Shown: one piece after another, positions 26,370 to 34,350 of the stretch | Numbering within the stretch: the first letter of the stretch is position 1 | Layout of the letters: each line of letters starts with the position of its first letter | NCBI RefSeq assembly: GCF_029914245.1 | Contig: NZ_JARYZI010000002.1 | Location: 1-64,000 of the forward strand | Origin: Fusibacter bizertensis | GTDB taxonomy: Bacteria > Bacillota > Clostridia > Peptostreptococcales > Acidaminobacteraceae | Length of the DNA stretch: 64,000 bases | Direction: 5' to 3' | Translations under genes and position numbers: made by a program | The notes under the pieces: model-generated | Seen by the model: the letters and a program-made list of their open reading frames with translations, nothing else | Told to the model about the DNA's origin: nothing | Databases searched by the model: none

Positions 26370-27755
26370 TTATTTATCTCGAACAAGCCTTACATAATTG
26401 TATCCACGAACAGCATCGCCTTGAGGTCCAAAGGAATAACCCTCTATTCCGTTTATTGTTACAAGCGTGTACTTAGACATATCGGTGCTTTTAGGGTCAC
26501 TTCTTTGAGCACCTGCACCATGAACATCAATCCATCTGCCTTCTCTATCATAATAGCCTAAAGCCCTTCCAAAAGTTTGATATGCAGCTGCATTTCCTAT
26601 ATTGTCCATACTGCTATTTCTATAAGAAACATGTGTTGTCGATGACCAAAAATACGGGTAATCTTCTTCACCTTGCTCATTGATTATAGAAGATACATTA
26701 AAGTAATCTGTATCAATTGCAGGCTTACCATTATATTCTGGTGCATTGTTATAATCGACAATACCTTGTAACTCTTTCACTGTAGGTAATCGCCAGTCGC
26801 TGTATCCAAGATAATTTTCAGCGTTCATTGTCTCTACCCATTTAAGAGCGTCTTTCCAAGTTAAAGCCTTTTCACTATCTGACTGACTCCACATCAAACC
26901 AGTCGCTTGATCTGTTATTGTTTTATCTTGATTATCAACAAAATCATTAATGCCATAGCTTGTATTTCCTCTAACACATTGCACATAAAACTTAAATTCA
27001 CCCTCAGGGCTCTCAACATCGTAACCTTTGATTCTGCCATCAGCAAAATTTACACCAAATTGTTTCTGGAAACCTCTATCTCCAGGATTGTTAATAAATG
27101 TTGCCGTTGAATAATATTGAGATTCTAGTAAACGACCATCCTTTTCAATATCACCATATGAGAATTTAAAATAATCAGTATCAATAAATGGTGTTAAAAC
27201 AGATGTGTCAGTTCCAGAATAACCACTGATATCCTTACCACTAAATAATATAAGAGAATACATTTCTTTAATAGTAGGTAATCTCCAATCAGTATACCCA
27301 CCATATGCCATGGCATTTAATTCATCTGGCACACTTAGTGCTTCTTCAACGGTTTTCTTATCCTCGTAAACAGGTATCGTATTGGTTGTATTTGGACTAC
27401 TTTGCCATGTGAGTCCAGTTACATTATCATAGACCGTTTTTCCATCACTACTAAGTGTATAGCTTGGTTGATAGCCTTCATGTTGGGCATCTTGACCATA
27501 ATAATCTTCACCTGGATTTGGAAAAGAACTCATCTGATTCATTTCATCATAACATACTGTCTGTCCTGTATCTACAATCTTAAATGAAAGATCGTCAGCC
27601 TCAGGTGAATCTGTTTTTTCTGTTTTTTCTGCTGTTACTTCTTGAACCGTTTGTTGCTTAACTGTTTCTTGCTGAACTTCATTATCATTCGTGTTAACAC
27701 TACAACTTGTTACAATAAGTGCAATGAGTAAAATACTTATTAATTTTTTATACAT
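26370..27755 (-). CDS. DUF1566 (Lcl-type) lipoprotein, first gene of a two-component operon
   Basis: 461 residues from the ATG at 27755; the alternative four codons earlier has no room for a ribosome site. The signal peptide ends in lipobox VTSC with Cys at about 18, followed by a Gln/Thr/Glu-rich linker. Two DUF1566 modules follow. Each has a 'DN(V/Q)TGL(T/M)WQ' strand, a 'GGYTDWRLPTIKEM' or 'GYSDWRLPTVKEL' core, then 'DTDYFKF' or 'DTDYFNV' and a 'STATF' or 'WSSTTH' strand. The domain is a lectin-like fold found in surface adhesins such as Legionella Lcl. It probably binds a polymer outside the cell. Cotranscription with a sensor kinase suggests it is part of the sensing device or its product. 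Function inferred only. Confidence 0.87.
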   Translation of the reverse strand: MYKKLISILLIALIVTSCSVNTNDNEVQQETVKQQTVQEVTAEKTEKTDSPEADDLSFKIVDTGQTVCYDEMNQMSSFPNPGEDYYGQDAQHEGYQPSYTLSSDGKTVYDNVTGLTWQSSPNTTNTIPVYEDKKTVEEALSVPDELNAMAYGGYTDWRLPTIKEMYSLILFSGKDISGYSGTDTSVLTPFIDTDYFKFSYGDIEKDGRLLESQYYSTATFINNPGDRGFQKQFGVNFADGRIKGYDVESPEGEFKFYVQCVRGNTSYGINDFVDNQDKTITDQATGLMWSQSDSEKALTWKDALKWVETMNAENYLGYSDWRLPTVKELQGIVDYNNAPEYNGKPAIDTDYFNVSSIINEQGEEDYPYFWSSTTHVSYRNSSMDNIGNAAAYQTFGRALGYYDREGRWIDVHGAGAQRSDPKSTDMSKYTLVTINGIEGYSFGPQGDAVRGYNYVRLVRDK

Positions 27756-27845
27756 GTGATTTTCCATCCTTTCTTAATCAAAATTTAAAATGCAGCAAAA
27801 TTATCAAAATGCTATGATAATTGATTTATCACTTTATTTTTTTAA

Positions 27846-27877
27846 ATTATATTCTTGCTATGTGAAGACTTTGTGAA
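27846..27877 (-). promoter_or_regulatory. Promoter with tandem 11-bp-spaced TTCACA boxes
   Basis: On the minus strand TTCACA-N5-TTCACA (27877-27861) is followed after nine bases by a perfect TATAAT (27851-27846), with no proper -35. This is the layout of PhoB/PhoP-type activated promoters, where the regulator dimer replaces the -35. It drives the lipoprotein-regulator-kinase operon; binding by that regulator is inferred. The rest of the 311-bp gap up to 28079 holds only a small hairpin. Confidence 0.6.
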
Positions 27878-27970
27878 GTCCACAATGCATATGTGACATT
27901 GAGTAATTTATGATTAACCGAAAAATCGTCAATAAAAATTTGAAAACTGAATTTTTTAATATGTAAATAA

Positions 27971-27990
27971 AGAGCAGATTTCTCTGCTCT
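27971..27990 (-). terminator. Possible terminator after the DUF4287 gene
   Basis: AGAGCAG and CTGCTCT form a 7-bp stem around a six-base loop, and the minus strand continues TTATTTAC. It lies 90 bp past the stop at 28080, with a short U-tract only. Confidence 0.5.
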
Positions 27991-28079
27991 AAACTTGAAG
28001 TACTATGCTATGTTCATTACACTGAATAGTTAAATAATCTAGGAGAGCATGCGAAAATATCATTTTTACTGTTATTTGA

Positions 28080-28307
28080 TTACATCGAAGAATATTTAGT
28101 AACGATCCACTCATGAACGATAAAATACTTCCATAACGCCATAGCATGACCATGACCAAGTTGATACTCTTTCTTTAGCCAATCAGTAAATGCTGCCGCT
28201 TTCATATCCGCAGTGATAATTCCTTGGCTAAGGGCTTGCTCCCTAATCTGATCTGGTGTCTTTCCGGTTTTTATCGTGATGTTGTCTATATAAGCTTGAA
28301 ATGACAT
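28080..28307 (-). CDS. DUF4287 domain-containing small protein
   Basis: 75 residues. The sequence MSFQAYIDNITIKTGKTPDQI, then TDWLKKEYQLGHGHAMALWKYF, matches the DUF4287 pattern as I know it: a small helical domain, sometimes fused to DUF5655, often in proteins acquired by transfer. GHGHAMAL is the most conserved part. Molecular role unknown. The start at 28307 follows AGGAGGAAGACGAT, a strong ribosome site. No partner gene is adjacent; the next gene upstream is 270 bp away. It opens the accessory stretch that runs to ssrA. Confidence 0.85.
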   Translation of the reverse strand: MSFQAYIDNITIKTGKTPDQIREQALSQGIITADMKAAAFTDWLKKEYQLGHGHAMALWKYFIVHEWIVTKYSSM

Positions 28308-28576
28308 ATCGTCTTCCTCCTAAAACTATTATTTGACTATTTTACTAATGATTAATCTTATTCTTAAAGGATATTCTACTTTGACTAGTATTTCATATAA
28401 AATACCCACTTTTTAGGTCAAACACCATGAAAAAATAATCAACCAAGATTTGTAAAATCAGAAAAGAATTCTAAAATAGCACGGCGAAGTTTATGAGCAT
28501 AATATCCTTTAATACTAATAAGGCAGCCAAGTCAGCAATATTGCTTGTATCCATAGCTTTTTTATGAAAAAAATAC

Positions 28577-29239
28577 TTAATTTGAAAAAACAGATTTCAC
28601 GATAAGCCACAGAGAGGTTGGTTTTGCACCAAACCCATCATTGATCAGGATGGCCGCCGTTATAACTAATGCAAAAAAAACAATAACAACAACATGTTGT
28701 AGTGACGACGTTTTCTGAATCTCTTGTTTTTCCTTTATATCACAAATTTCACCCGGGCAGTATTGCGCTTTTTCTTTATAGAACATCGAATAAAACTTAC
28801 ACCCGAAACAAATGCCAAACGCAGATTCAAAGAATAAGAAAATCATGCAGGTATGACAAACTAAAAAATTAATGAAGCTATCTGAATTCAGTACAACCAG
28901 TAAAAGGAAGATGGTTGCTGATAAAACCAAACCGATTGTCCACGCAAATTTTTTTTGTGCAGCCCCCACATATTCAGGTGTTTGATTGCTGACAATTTTA
29001 CGCCCGATTATTAATGATGGGGAATATCTAGGGCTAACATATATGCGTATGCTAAAATCTGCAAGGAAGATTATGTTGGCATACTTTAGCAGGAGGTAAT
29101 TATCTTTAAAAATAACCAGTATCCATGACCAGAACATAAGTAAATATAGTATTCCTGCCGCTGCCCTTATCTCCCTCTCGTTTAAAACAGATATGTTGTA
29201 ACCATCCACGGTTTCTCCAAATTGTTTTACTTTTATCAT
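28577..29239 (-). CDS. DUF4395-like membrane protein
   Basis: 220 residues. The start MIKVKQFGETVDGYNISVLNEREIRAAAGILYLL resembles DUF4395 proteins, where N-x-R-x-x-R-A-x-A-G precedes the first helix. About five transmembrane helices are visible (roughly 28-45, 48-66, 95-116, 120-137 and 187-205). Two cysteine pairs stand out: CHTC in a membrane segment and CFGC just after it. The family normally has about 150 residues; this one is longer at the C terminus. Function unknown; a redox or thiosulfate-transfer role has been suggested only by neighbours in other genomes. GAAAGGAAGGAAAA precedes the start. Transcribed alone. Confidence 0.7.
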   Translation of the reverse strand: MIKVKQFGETVDGYNISVLNEREIRAAAGILYLLMFWSWILVIFKDNYLLLKYANIIFLADFSIRIYVSPRYSPSLIIGRKIVSNQTPEYVGAAQKKFAWTIGLVLSATIFLLLVVLNSDSFINFLVCHTCMIFLFFESAFGICFGCKFYSMFYKEKAQYCPGEICDIKEKQEIQKTSSLQHVVVIVFFALVITAAILINDGFGAKPTSLWLIVKSVFSN

Positions 29240-29664
29240 TTTTCCTTCCTTTCTCTATCAATGTTTTTTTACTTTCCAATTTTGAATAGATTGCTTATAA
29301 CTTATTTACAGCATACACAGATTGAACAAGGCGCGATACCTACTTAAGTATGTTTTTACGACTCATTTTCGATCGTTTCATCAGAGGCTAGCAAACAAGA
29401 GACCTGATTGTATATTCTTGATTTTCCAATTAATGCAACAAAATCCACATCATTGTTAATGCTTTTATACCGAAAAGTAAACGAAATTACTCTTATACCT
29501 TTCTTTATATCGAAAAGAAATTGATGAGTTTATTTTATGTAACACCGTTATCACTTTTAATTAAGCGATGTTTGAAAATGATATTGGCTTTAAAAGTAGA
29601 TTTACTTACTCATAAATTATTCCAAACATCAACTTCAGACTTATTACTGCTCATCACTCAATTT
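29240..29664. other. Gene-poor accessory DNA, no intact feature
   Basis: About 425 bp with no credible gene or RNA. The minus strand at about 29387-29346 reads MKRSKMSRKNILK then a stop, which could be the start of a lost gene. The remainder is AT-rich with stops in all frames. It fits decayed sequence within the accessory region. Confidence 0.4.
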
Positions 29665-30207
29665 ATGAATATACTTCTTCGTAAATAAAAAATTGAACGG
29701 CAATATTATTCCGCCAATTTCATAGCACCTGCAGACATCGCCTTTACTTGGTATTTACACTGGCCAAATAGTGTCGTCGCAGCATACGAATCAGATCAAC
29801 TCGTCGGATTTATGAACCTCTTTCCTATTTGCGAAGCACTTTATATGCAAATCCTTGATGGAACTTTCAACGATGCTCGTTTAACGAAGCACGATATACT
29901 TATCCCGATAACTCAAGAAGCAGGCCCTCATCCTGTTTACGCCTTATTTTTAAGTTGTTTCGCCATTGACAAACACCACTTAAACAGAGGTATCGCGCGC
30001 AAACTGCTTTGTACTTATTTAGAAATATATAACAGTTATGAACAGGACGGGTGCATATTTGATAAAATTATCACGGATAATATTACAGAATCTTTGCTGA
30101 AATTTTCAAAAGCTATGGGCCTAAAACCCATCCGCCAATCGGATCACGACTCCTGGATTTGCACTGGGACATATGAATCTTTAAAAAGAAACCTTTCCCA
30201 TAAATAA
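29665..30207 (+). pseudogene. GNAT-like acetyltransferase, 5' end degraded
   Basis: The longest ATG frame (29812-30207, 131 residues) lacks the first part of the fold. Reading the same frame backwards continues as ERQYYSANFIAPADIAFTW and WPNSVVAAYESDQLVGFMN, which is protein-like, until a TAA at 29686. An ATG at 29665 in frame precedes that stop by seven codons. The C-terminal part has FLSCFAIDKHHLNRGIARKL, close to the acetyl-CoA loop of GNAT enzymes (RxxGxA). So either an N-terminal stop has inactivated the gene or it starts at a non-standard codon near 29692. It has no good ribosome site at 29812. On the plus strand, against the local gene direction. Confidence 0.6.
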
Positions 30208-30333
30208 GTTCTTTTCATTTACCACTTAATAAAACTACTCATTATCATGTACATGCCTTTAAAAAATTAAACAACAGCGCCTAACTGAGTCACTTCAAAT
30301 GACAATCAATAAAAATGTTTTAAATGAATAAAA

Positions 30334-30378
30334 AAAGTCCATGAAACGATGGCAGCTGTGCCTTCATACATGGACTTT
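30334..30378 (-). terminator. Terminator of the MORN-repeat gene
   Basis: AAAGTCCATG and CATGGACTTT pair around a loop that itself contains GGCAGCTGTGCC. On the minus strand the stem runs into TTTTATTC. It starts 31 bases past the stop at 30410. Confidence 0.8.
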
Positions 30379-30409
30379 CATTACTTTTAAATCGTAAAGC
30401 CTATATCTA

Positions 30410-30691
30410 TTATTGTTCTTTAACCTGTGTAACCTTATAAACTTTGCCCTTTTGATCATAGGTTGTCCACTCGCCGACCTGTTTGCCACGATTGAAGTTA
30501 CCTGAGCGCTTCAAAGTGCCGTCTGGTCGATACCATTCCCAGTAGCCGTCGGGTTCGCCATCTATGATTTTGCCTTTTGACCAAACCGTCTCACCGTTTG
30601 CGTGGTATTTGATCGTAAAACCATCAATGATGTCGAATTTTTTTGCTTTTGGTACTTTTGGCTTTTTTGGCATTATTGGTATATTATCCAT
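30410..30691 (-). CDS. Small MORN-repeat protein (YwqK-like)
   Basis: 93 residues from the ATG at 30691, six bases after AGGTG; a GTG three codons earlier is possible. A basic N-terminal tail (PKKPKVPKAKK) is followed by two MORN-like repeats: FTIKYHANGETVWSKGKIIDG and GYWEWYRPDGTLKRSGNFNRG, then GEWTTYDQKGKVYK. This is the pattern of the YwqK group, one member of which is an antitoxin in Bacillus. No toxin gene is adjacent here, so I do not assign that role. Stand-alone gene with its own terminator. Confidence 0.8.
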   Translation of the reverse strand: MDNIPIMPKKPKVPKAKKFDIIDGFTIKYHANGETVWSKGKIIDGEPDGYWEWYRPDGTLKRSGNFNRGKQVGEWTTYDQKGKVYKVTQVKEQ

Positions 30692-30735
30692 TGTGTGCAC
30701 CTAGATTCTTTCGTGTATTTTGTGAAGCGACTTTT

Positions 30736-31161
30736 TTAAGCTTCTTGTGGTATTTCGAATTCGATGCCCCAGCTGATGCCGAATTTGTCAACAAGATTAC
30801 CATAGACTGAGTTCCAGAAAGTTCTATCTGCAGGCATAGTGATCTCCCCACCTTCTGCTAGTTTTTCAACAAAATCATAGACGTCTTTAGCAGACGTTAC
30901 AACCAAGTGGATCGTTGAGTAGTTACCAAATTTAACAGGTGATTGTTCCCATGTATCACTAAAGTAAATTACATTGCCATCTTCAAACGTTAAAGTGCTA
31001 TGCATAATTTTGTCTTGCCAAGTATCACTGACTGGCATTTCTTCACTTGCTGGAAGATCATTGTATTTCATGATGCTGATTGTACCACCTATGATGGATT
31101 GGTAAAATGTTACTGCTTCTTCACAGTTGCCGTTGAACGAAATATATGGGATTGCTTTCAT
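30736..31161 (-). CDS. VOC-family (PhnB/glyoxalase-like) protein
   Basis: 141 residues from the ATG at 31161, behind AAGGAGGAAACC. The sequence shows the PhnB-like pattern: IPYISFNGNCEEAVTFYQSIIGG at the N terminus, ILMHSTLTF-like strand (KIMHSTLTFEDGNVIYFSD), then HLVVTSAKDVYDFVEKLAEGG and WGIEFE at the end. These are small dimeric beta-alpha-beta-beta-beta proteins whose ligands vary; many bind drugs or small metabolites. Despite the PhnB name the link to phosphonates is not real. Solo gene; function unknown. Confidence 0.85.
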   Translation of the reverse strand: MKAIPYISFNGNCEEAVTFYQSIIGGTISIMKYNDLPASEEMPVSDTWQDKIMHSTLTFEDGNVIYFSDTWEQSPVKFGNYSTIHLVVTSAKDVYDFVEKLAEGGEITMPADRTFWNSVYGNLVDKFGISWGIEFEIPQEA

Positions 31162-31339
31162 GGTTTCCTCCTTGATCAATTATAGTCATTTACGCGTTTC
31201 AATTGATTTAATCTGATAGATCAATTATAACCGTTTTCAGGCTTTTTATTCACTTTTACAGTCAATTAATCAATTCGCTTTTTATGGAGAATACAAAATT
31301 CACGCATTGTATTATAATTTTCACATAAGGAGGTAGTCA

Positions 31340-31576
31340 CATGGATCAAACACAAATCGGACGATTTATAGTTCAGCTCAGAAAAAACTCTTTGATTTTT
31401 TAAGTGGTTCTGGAACAGGTCTTTTGATCTCGTCCTTTTACTCCCCAGACACGATCAGACGCACAGCAGTGATGGTAATAGGTGTCGGTATGATTCTTTT
31501 AAGTTGGTATTTCAAGTCGAAATTTGACAAGCGCATTCTACAGACTATAGGCAATACAAATAATCAAGTTGATTGA
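31340..31576 (+). pseudogene. Remnant of an XRE-type regulator with C-terminal membrane helix
   Basis: AAGGAGGTAGTCAC precedes an ATG at 31340 that reads MDQTQIGRFIVQLRKNSLIF then stops. The first 15 residues match the start of XRE helix-turn-helix regulators. A different frame picks up at once (KLFDFLSGSGTGLLISSF) and runs to a stop at 31576, through a membrane helix (AVMVIGVGMILLSWYF). The DNA-binding core is missing. This looks like an internal deletion joining the two ends of a longer gene in different frames. A good terminator follows. Confidence 0.65.
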
Positions 31577-31584
31577 GCATATAT

Positions 31585-31631
31585 AAAGCCCGCACGCCAA
31601 TTTTGAAAGTCAATTTTGGTTTGCGGGCTTT
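31585..31631. terminator. Bidirectional terminator
   Basis: AAAGCCCGCA and TGCGGGCTTT form a perfect 10-bp stem, then TTTAAATA on the plus strand and ATATATGC on the minus strand. It sits between the plus-strand remnant and the convergent GNAT gene ending at 31639. Confidence 0.82.
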
Positions 31632-31638
31632 TTAAATA

Positions 31639-32142
31639 CTATCTACTGATTTTCCACCAAATCGTGTCATTTTTTTCTAAAAAGTTAACTGCTCCAGCAT
31701 TGATGAGGACTTTATGCGATGCGTAATTATCGATATCCGTATCACCAAAAATGGCATTTACGCTCGAGTCACTAAATATCCAATCTTTAAGCCCGTTAAG
31801 TCCTTCAGAAGCATACCCTTTTCGCTGATAAGAACTGTCGATGCCATATCCAACGATTACGTCACCTTTTGCATCGGGAACGCCTTTAATCATCAATGCC
31901 CCAATCATTGTTTTTTGTTCTTTCAACGCAACAATCCATACTGTATTCCATAGATAATTCATTTCATTTTCCAATACTTTTTTTAGTCGTACGTCAAAAG
32001 CATATTGCAAATGTTCATCAATTATGGTGTCACCTACACCAATCCCAGTTAAGTTTGTGAATTTTTCAATGTCTTCAAGTACTGTTTCAAGTTCCAATCT
32101 TGAAAGTGCTATAAGTGTTAATCGCTGTGTTTGTAAGGTCAT
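31639..32142 (-). CDS. GNAT-family N-acetyltransferase
   Basis: 167 residues. Starts MTLQTQRLTLIALSRLEL, as in RimJ/RimL-type acetyltransferases. The acetyl-CoA loop is YQRKGYASEGLNGL (R-x-x-G-x-A), preceded by a VIVGYGIDSS strand and followed by NAIFGDTDIDNYASHKVL and GAVNFLEKND. It probably acetylates an amino group on a small molecule or protein end; the acceptor is unknown. The start lies behind GGAGAAAA. The upstream 220 bp up to the XRE gene contain no intact gene. Confidence 0.85.
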   Translation of the reverse strand: MTLQTQRLTLIALSRLELETVLEDIEKFTNLTGIGVGDTIIDEHLQYAFDVRLKKVLENEMNYLWNTVWIVALKEQKTMIGALMIKGVPDAKGDVIVGYGIDSSYQRKGYASEGLNGLKDWIFSDSSVNAIFGDTDIDNYASHKVLINAGAVNFLEKNDTIWWKISR

Positions 32143-32354
32143 TTTTCTCCGATCAAAGATGTATTTATTGCTGTTAATATAATTATATCATGTTTTGAAC
32201 TTAAATAGATGCGAATTATATGCCATTTAAATTTAAAATTTTTTTCGACTATGGAATTGAGGCTAGCATTATTGCTTCATTTGCAATGGTGGTATTGATT
32301 TCACCGTTCGTAAAATCCTATATACAACCTGAAATTTTAAACATTCATCAAATA

Positions 32355-32389
32355 CCTTTTCCATCACCAAATACTTTTTCCATCACCAA
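32355..32389. repeat. Short tandem duplication at the 3' end of the XRE-TPR gene
   Basis: CCATCACCAA occurs at 32361-32370 and 32380-32389 in almost identical 19-bp units with CTTTT ahead of each. It covers the stop codon of the gene on the minus strand, so the last residues of that protein differ from its ancestor. Confidence 0.7.
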
Positions 32390-32996
32390 GCAAAATAAGT
32401 TTGATGTTCTCATTAATCTCGCTTATCGACAAATCTTGCTGAACCAGTGGTTGAATTACTTCTCGACTTTCTCTTGTATGAGGCAGTTCAGAAGCCAATC
32501 TATTTGCTTTATCAATAGATCCCGCTTTCAAATATAAAAAACACAAAGTTGCACGCATAGTAGATTTCTGCTTTTCATTGATGGAAATAGGTAATCCTCT
32601 TTCCATAAGCTCGATCGCCTCATCTGTATTTTCCTTTAGTGCTAGCGTACTTGCAAGCCCTAAAATCATCCCTGGTTTATTGGGATAAATCAAGAGTGCA
32701 TCACGATATGTTTTTTCAGCCGAATCATAATCTCCTTTTCTTTGATATTCAACAGCTTTTTTATGAATGTTAAACCGTGTTTTTTCAGCCCGAATTGCAT
32801 CCATGCCTACTAACAAATCAATACTTGTTTCAAAAATATTTGCCAGTGCAGGTAAAAGCGTTATATCTGGATACGACTCTCCACGTTCCCATTTAGAAAC
32901 ACTCTGTGGTGTAATTCTCAAATATTCCGCCACCTCTTCTTGTGTAAGGTTCTTTAATATACGATGTTTTTTTAAATTCTCCGCTAAATGTAGCAT
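32364..32996 (-). CDS. XRE-family regulator with TPR repeats
   Basis: 210 residues. The helix-turn-helix at 1-66 is classic: LAENLKKHRILKNLTQEEVAEYL, ITPQSVSKWERGESYPDI, LPALANIFETSIDLLVG. About 75-170 are TPR-like helices (AVEYQRKGDYDSAEKTYRDAL, GLASTLALKENTDEAIELMERG, ATLCFLYLKAGSIDKANRLA). Such proteins are cytoplasmic regulators, some controlled by a bound peptide. The C-terminal end overlaps a small tandem duplication. AGGAGGATGCT precedes the start at 32996. No obvious target. Confidence 0.87.
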   Translation of the reverse strand: MLHLAENLKKHRILKNLTQEEVAEYLRITPQSVSKWERGESYPDITLLPALANIFETSIDLLVGMDAIRAEKTRFNIHKKAVEYQRKGDYDSAEKTYRDALLIYPNKPGMILGLASTLALKENTDEAIELMERGLPISINEKQKSTMRATLCFLYLKAGSIDKANRLASELPHTRESREVIQPLVQQDLSISEINENIKLILLGDGKSIW

Positions 32997-33026
32997 AGCA
33001 TCCTCCTGATGATATATTCTATTTAA

Positions 33027-33054
33027 ATCATATCACGAGCACTTAAAAAGCCAA
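33027..33054 (-). promoter_or_regulatory. Possible promoter of the XRE-TPR gene
   Basis: On the minus strand TTGGCT (33054-33049), a 16-base spacer and TATGAT (33032-33027) lie about 30 bases before the start codon. Moderate match to the vegetative consensus. Confidence 0.4.
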
Positions 33055-33146
33055 TGACGTAATAGTTGTCTTTGACTCAACCGTACAAAAATTTAATCAC
33101 ATATTTGGCGTAGTTATTTGGTATCGATTCAAGTACTAAAGTTACC

Positions 33147-34064
33147 CTATAAGAGTGACAACCATAACTTTTCAGATTCAACCACCAATTTAGCAACAAA
33201 CTCAAGAAATGGGTGATAATCCATTGTGGTATGTGCATGATCTAACACTTCATAATACTGCGCTCTATTTTCTTTTCTTATGATAATCGGTGTATAACCA
33301 CTTCGCATCAATTCGAAGTTTAGAAGTAACCTTGAAGTTCTTCCATTTCCATCAATAAAAGGGTGTATTTTTACAAACTCTCCATGAAGTAAAGTTGCTC
33401 TTAATACTGGATGAAATGACTTCCAATCGTTTCTGTATTCCATCACTAAATTTTGCATCAACAAATCAACTTCATAGTGCTTTGGTGGAATGTGAGTAGC
33501 ACCACCAATTACTACATTTTCCATTCTATATTTGCCAGCATTCTGATTATCGATTTCTTTTAATATGAGCCCATGGATATTTTTTATCTTCCATTCCGAT
33601 AATTGTTCATGATTCCCAATCATTTCTTCAAGAAAAAAAATTGCATCTCGGTGATTGATTGCCTCTAAATGTTCAACAACACTTTTACCCCCAATTGTTA
33701 TGCCTTCTAACACAACTTTTGTCTCGGATAGGGTCAATGTATTGCCTTCGATGGCATTGCTATTATAAGTCCATTCAATAATTAGTTTTTCATGTAGAGA
33801 ATCCGCCAATCGCTTTGAAAATGGTCTATAATCATCAATCTTCGCTTTCATTTCATCTATTTTACTAAAATCATATGCAATACCTTTATATGATTTAATA
33901 TGAATCACTCTGGCATCAGTTGGTTTTACTGCATCATGTGGAATGGACCAGTTTCTGCCGAACTTCACAGCGCCTTCTATGCGCCCCTCTGAACACAGGA
34001 CGCGTATCCTTCGATCGCTAATTTGCCATTTAATACTTGCTTCAGTTACGCTCATATACTTCAT
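33147..34064 (-). CDS. Fic-domain protein with N-terminal DNA-binding domain
   Basis: 305 residues. Residues 1-48 (MSVTEASIKWQISDRRIRVL, GRIEGAVKFGRNWSIP) form an excisionase/MerR-like winged helix of the HTH_17 kind. The Fic fold follows: an inhibitory motif SNAIEG at 102-107 (S-x-x-x-E-G) before the core and the complete active site HPFIDGNGRTSR at 234-245. Such enzymes transfer AMP (or a related group) to Ser, Thr or Tyr of a target; the Glu of the inhibitory helix keeps the enzyme off until released. Two near-identical palindromes overlap its promoter, so the N-terminal domain probably represses its own gene. No antitoxin gene is next to it; being self-inhibited it needs none. Target unknown. 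Confidence 0.92.
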   Translation of the reverse strand: MKYMSVTEASIKWQISDRRIRVLCSEGRIEGAVKFGRNWSIPHDAVKPTDARVIHIKSYKGIAYDFSKIDEMKAKIDDYRPFSKRLADSLHEKLIIEWTYNSNAIEGNTLTLSETKVVLEGITIGGKSVVEHLEAINHRDAIFFLEEMIGNHEQLSEWKIKNIHGLILKEIDNQNAGKYRMENVVIGGATHIPPKHYEVDLLMQNLVMEYRNDWKSFHPVLRATLLHGEFVKIHPFIDGNGRTSRLLLNFELMRSGYTPIIIRKENRAQYYEVLDHAHTTMDYHPFLEFVAKLVVESEKLWLSLL

Positions 34065-34085
34065 AAAGTCACCGCCCTTATAAAT

Positions 34086-34114
34086 ATAATATACCGATAT
34101 CGGTATATTGTAAA
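34086..34114 (-). promoter_or_regulatory. Promoter of the fic gene with embedded operator
   Basis: On the minus strand TTTACA (34114-34109), a 17-base spacer and TATTAT (34091-34086). The spacer is occupied by the first palindrome, so a bound repressor would exclude RNA polymerase. Confidence 0.75.
34090..34107. promoter_or_regulatory. Operator 1 of the fic gene
   Basis: TATACCGATATCGGTATA is a perfect 18-bp palindrome inside the promoter spacer. Its core CCGATATCGG recurs 28 bp upstream. Confidence 0.75.
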
Positions 34115-34118
34115 CACT

Positions 34119-34134
34119 ATTCCGATATCGGTAT
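34119..34134. promoter_or_regulatory. Operator 2 of the fic gene
   Basis: ATTCCGATATCGGTAT repeats the palindrome with one mismatch, directly upstream of the -35 box and 28 bp centre to centre from operator 1. Two sites suggest cooperative binding. Confidence 0.72.
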
Positions 34135-34231
34135 AAAATAAAATGATGCTTGCAAACTTCGTTTGACTTGGATGAGTCACAATTAATCTAGAATCATTTG
34201 ATTACTTCCACCTATATAACATCCCGTCACG

Positions 34232-34295
34232 CCCTCCATCTCGACGAATATATAAAAGTTACCTACACTACCCCAGCACTTACACACGGGAGTCG
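34232..34295 (+). repeat. Diverged copy A of an ssrA-end repeat
   Basis: Begins CCCTCCATCTCGAC, a degenerate ssrA acceptor end, then a tract ending in GGGAGTCG. About 60 bp align with copy B at 34393-34455 in direct orientation, with scattered changes (for example ATATATAAAAGTT against ATATATGAAAAGTT). Looks like an old integration scar. Confidence 0.6.
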
Positions 34296-34350
34296 CTCCG
34301 CACCGTCGCCGCCTTTTGGCGCGGCTCAGGTGCTCTCACGCCAGGGCCTA

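Noticed and set aside
29812-30207. Intact 131-residue acetyltransferase
   Set aside because: The frame is clearly coding upstream of this ATG and lacks the N-terminal fold and a ribosome site, so it is listed as a pseudogene instead.
30410-30691. Toxin-antitoxin role for the MORN protein
   Set aside because: The YwqK-type antitoxin label is common for such proteins, but no LXG or other toxin gene is adjacent.
32220-32537. 105-codon plus-strand open frame between the GNAT and XRE genes
   Set aside because: Runs into the XRE-TPR coding region on the opposite strand and has no ribosome site. The minus strand of 32230-32330 shows a short protein-like stretch with stops, too weak to call a pseudogene.
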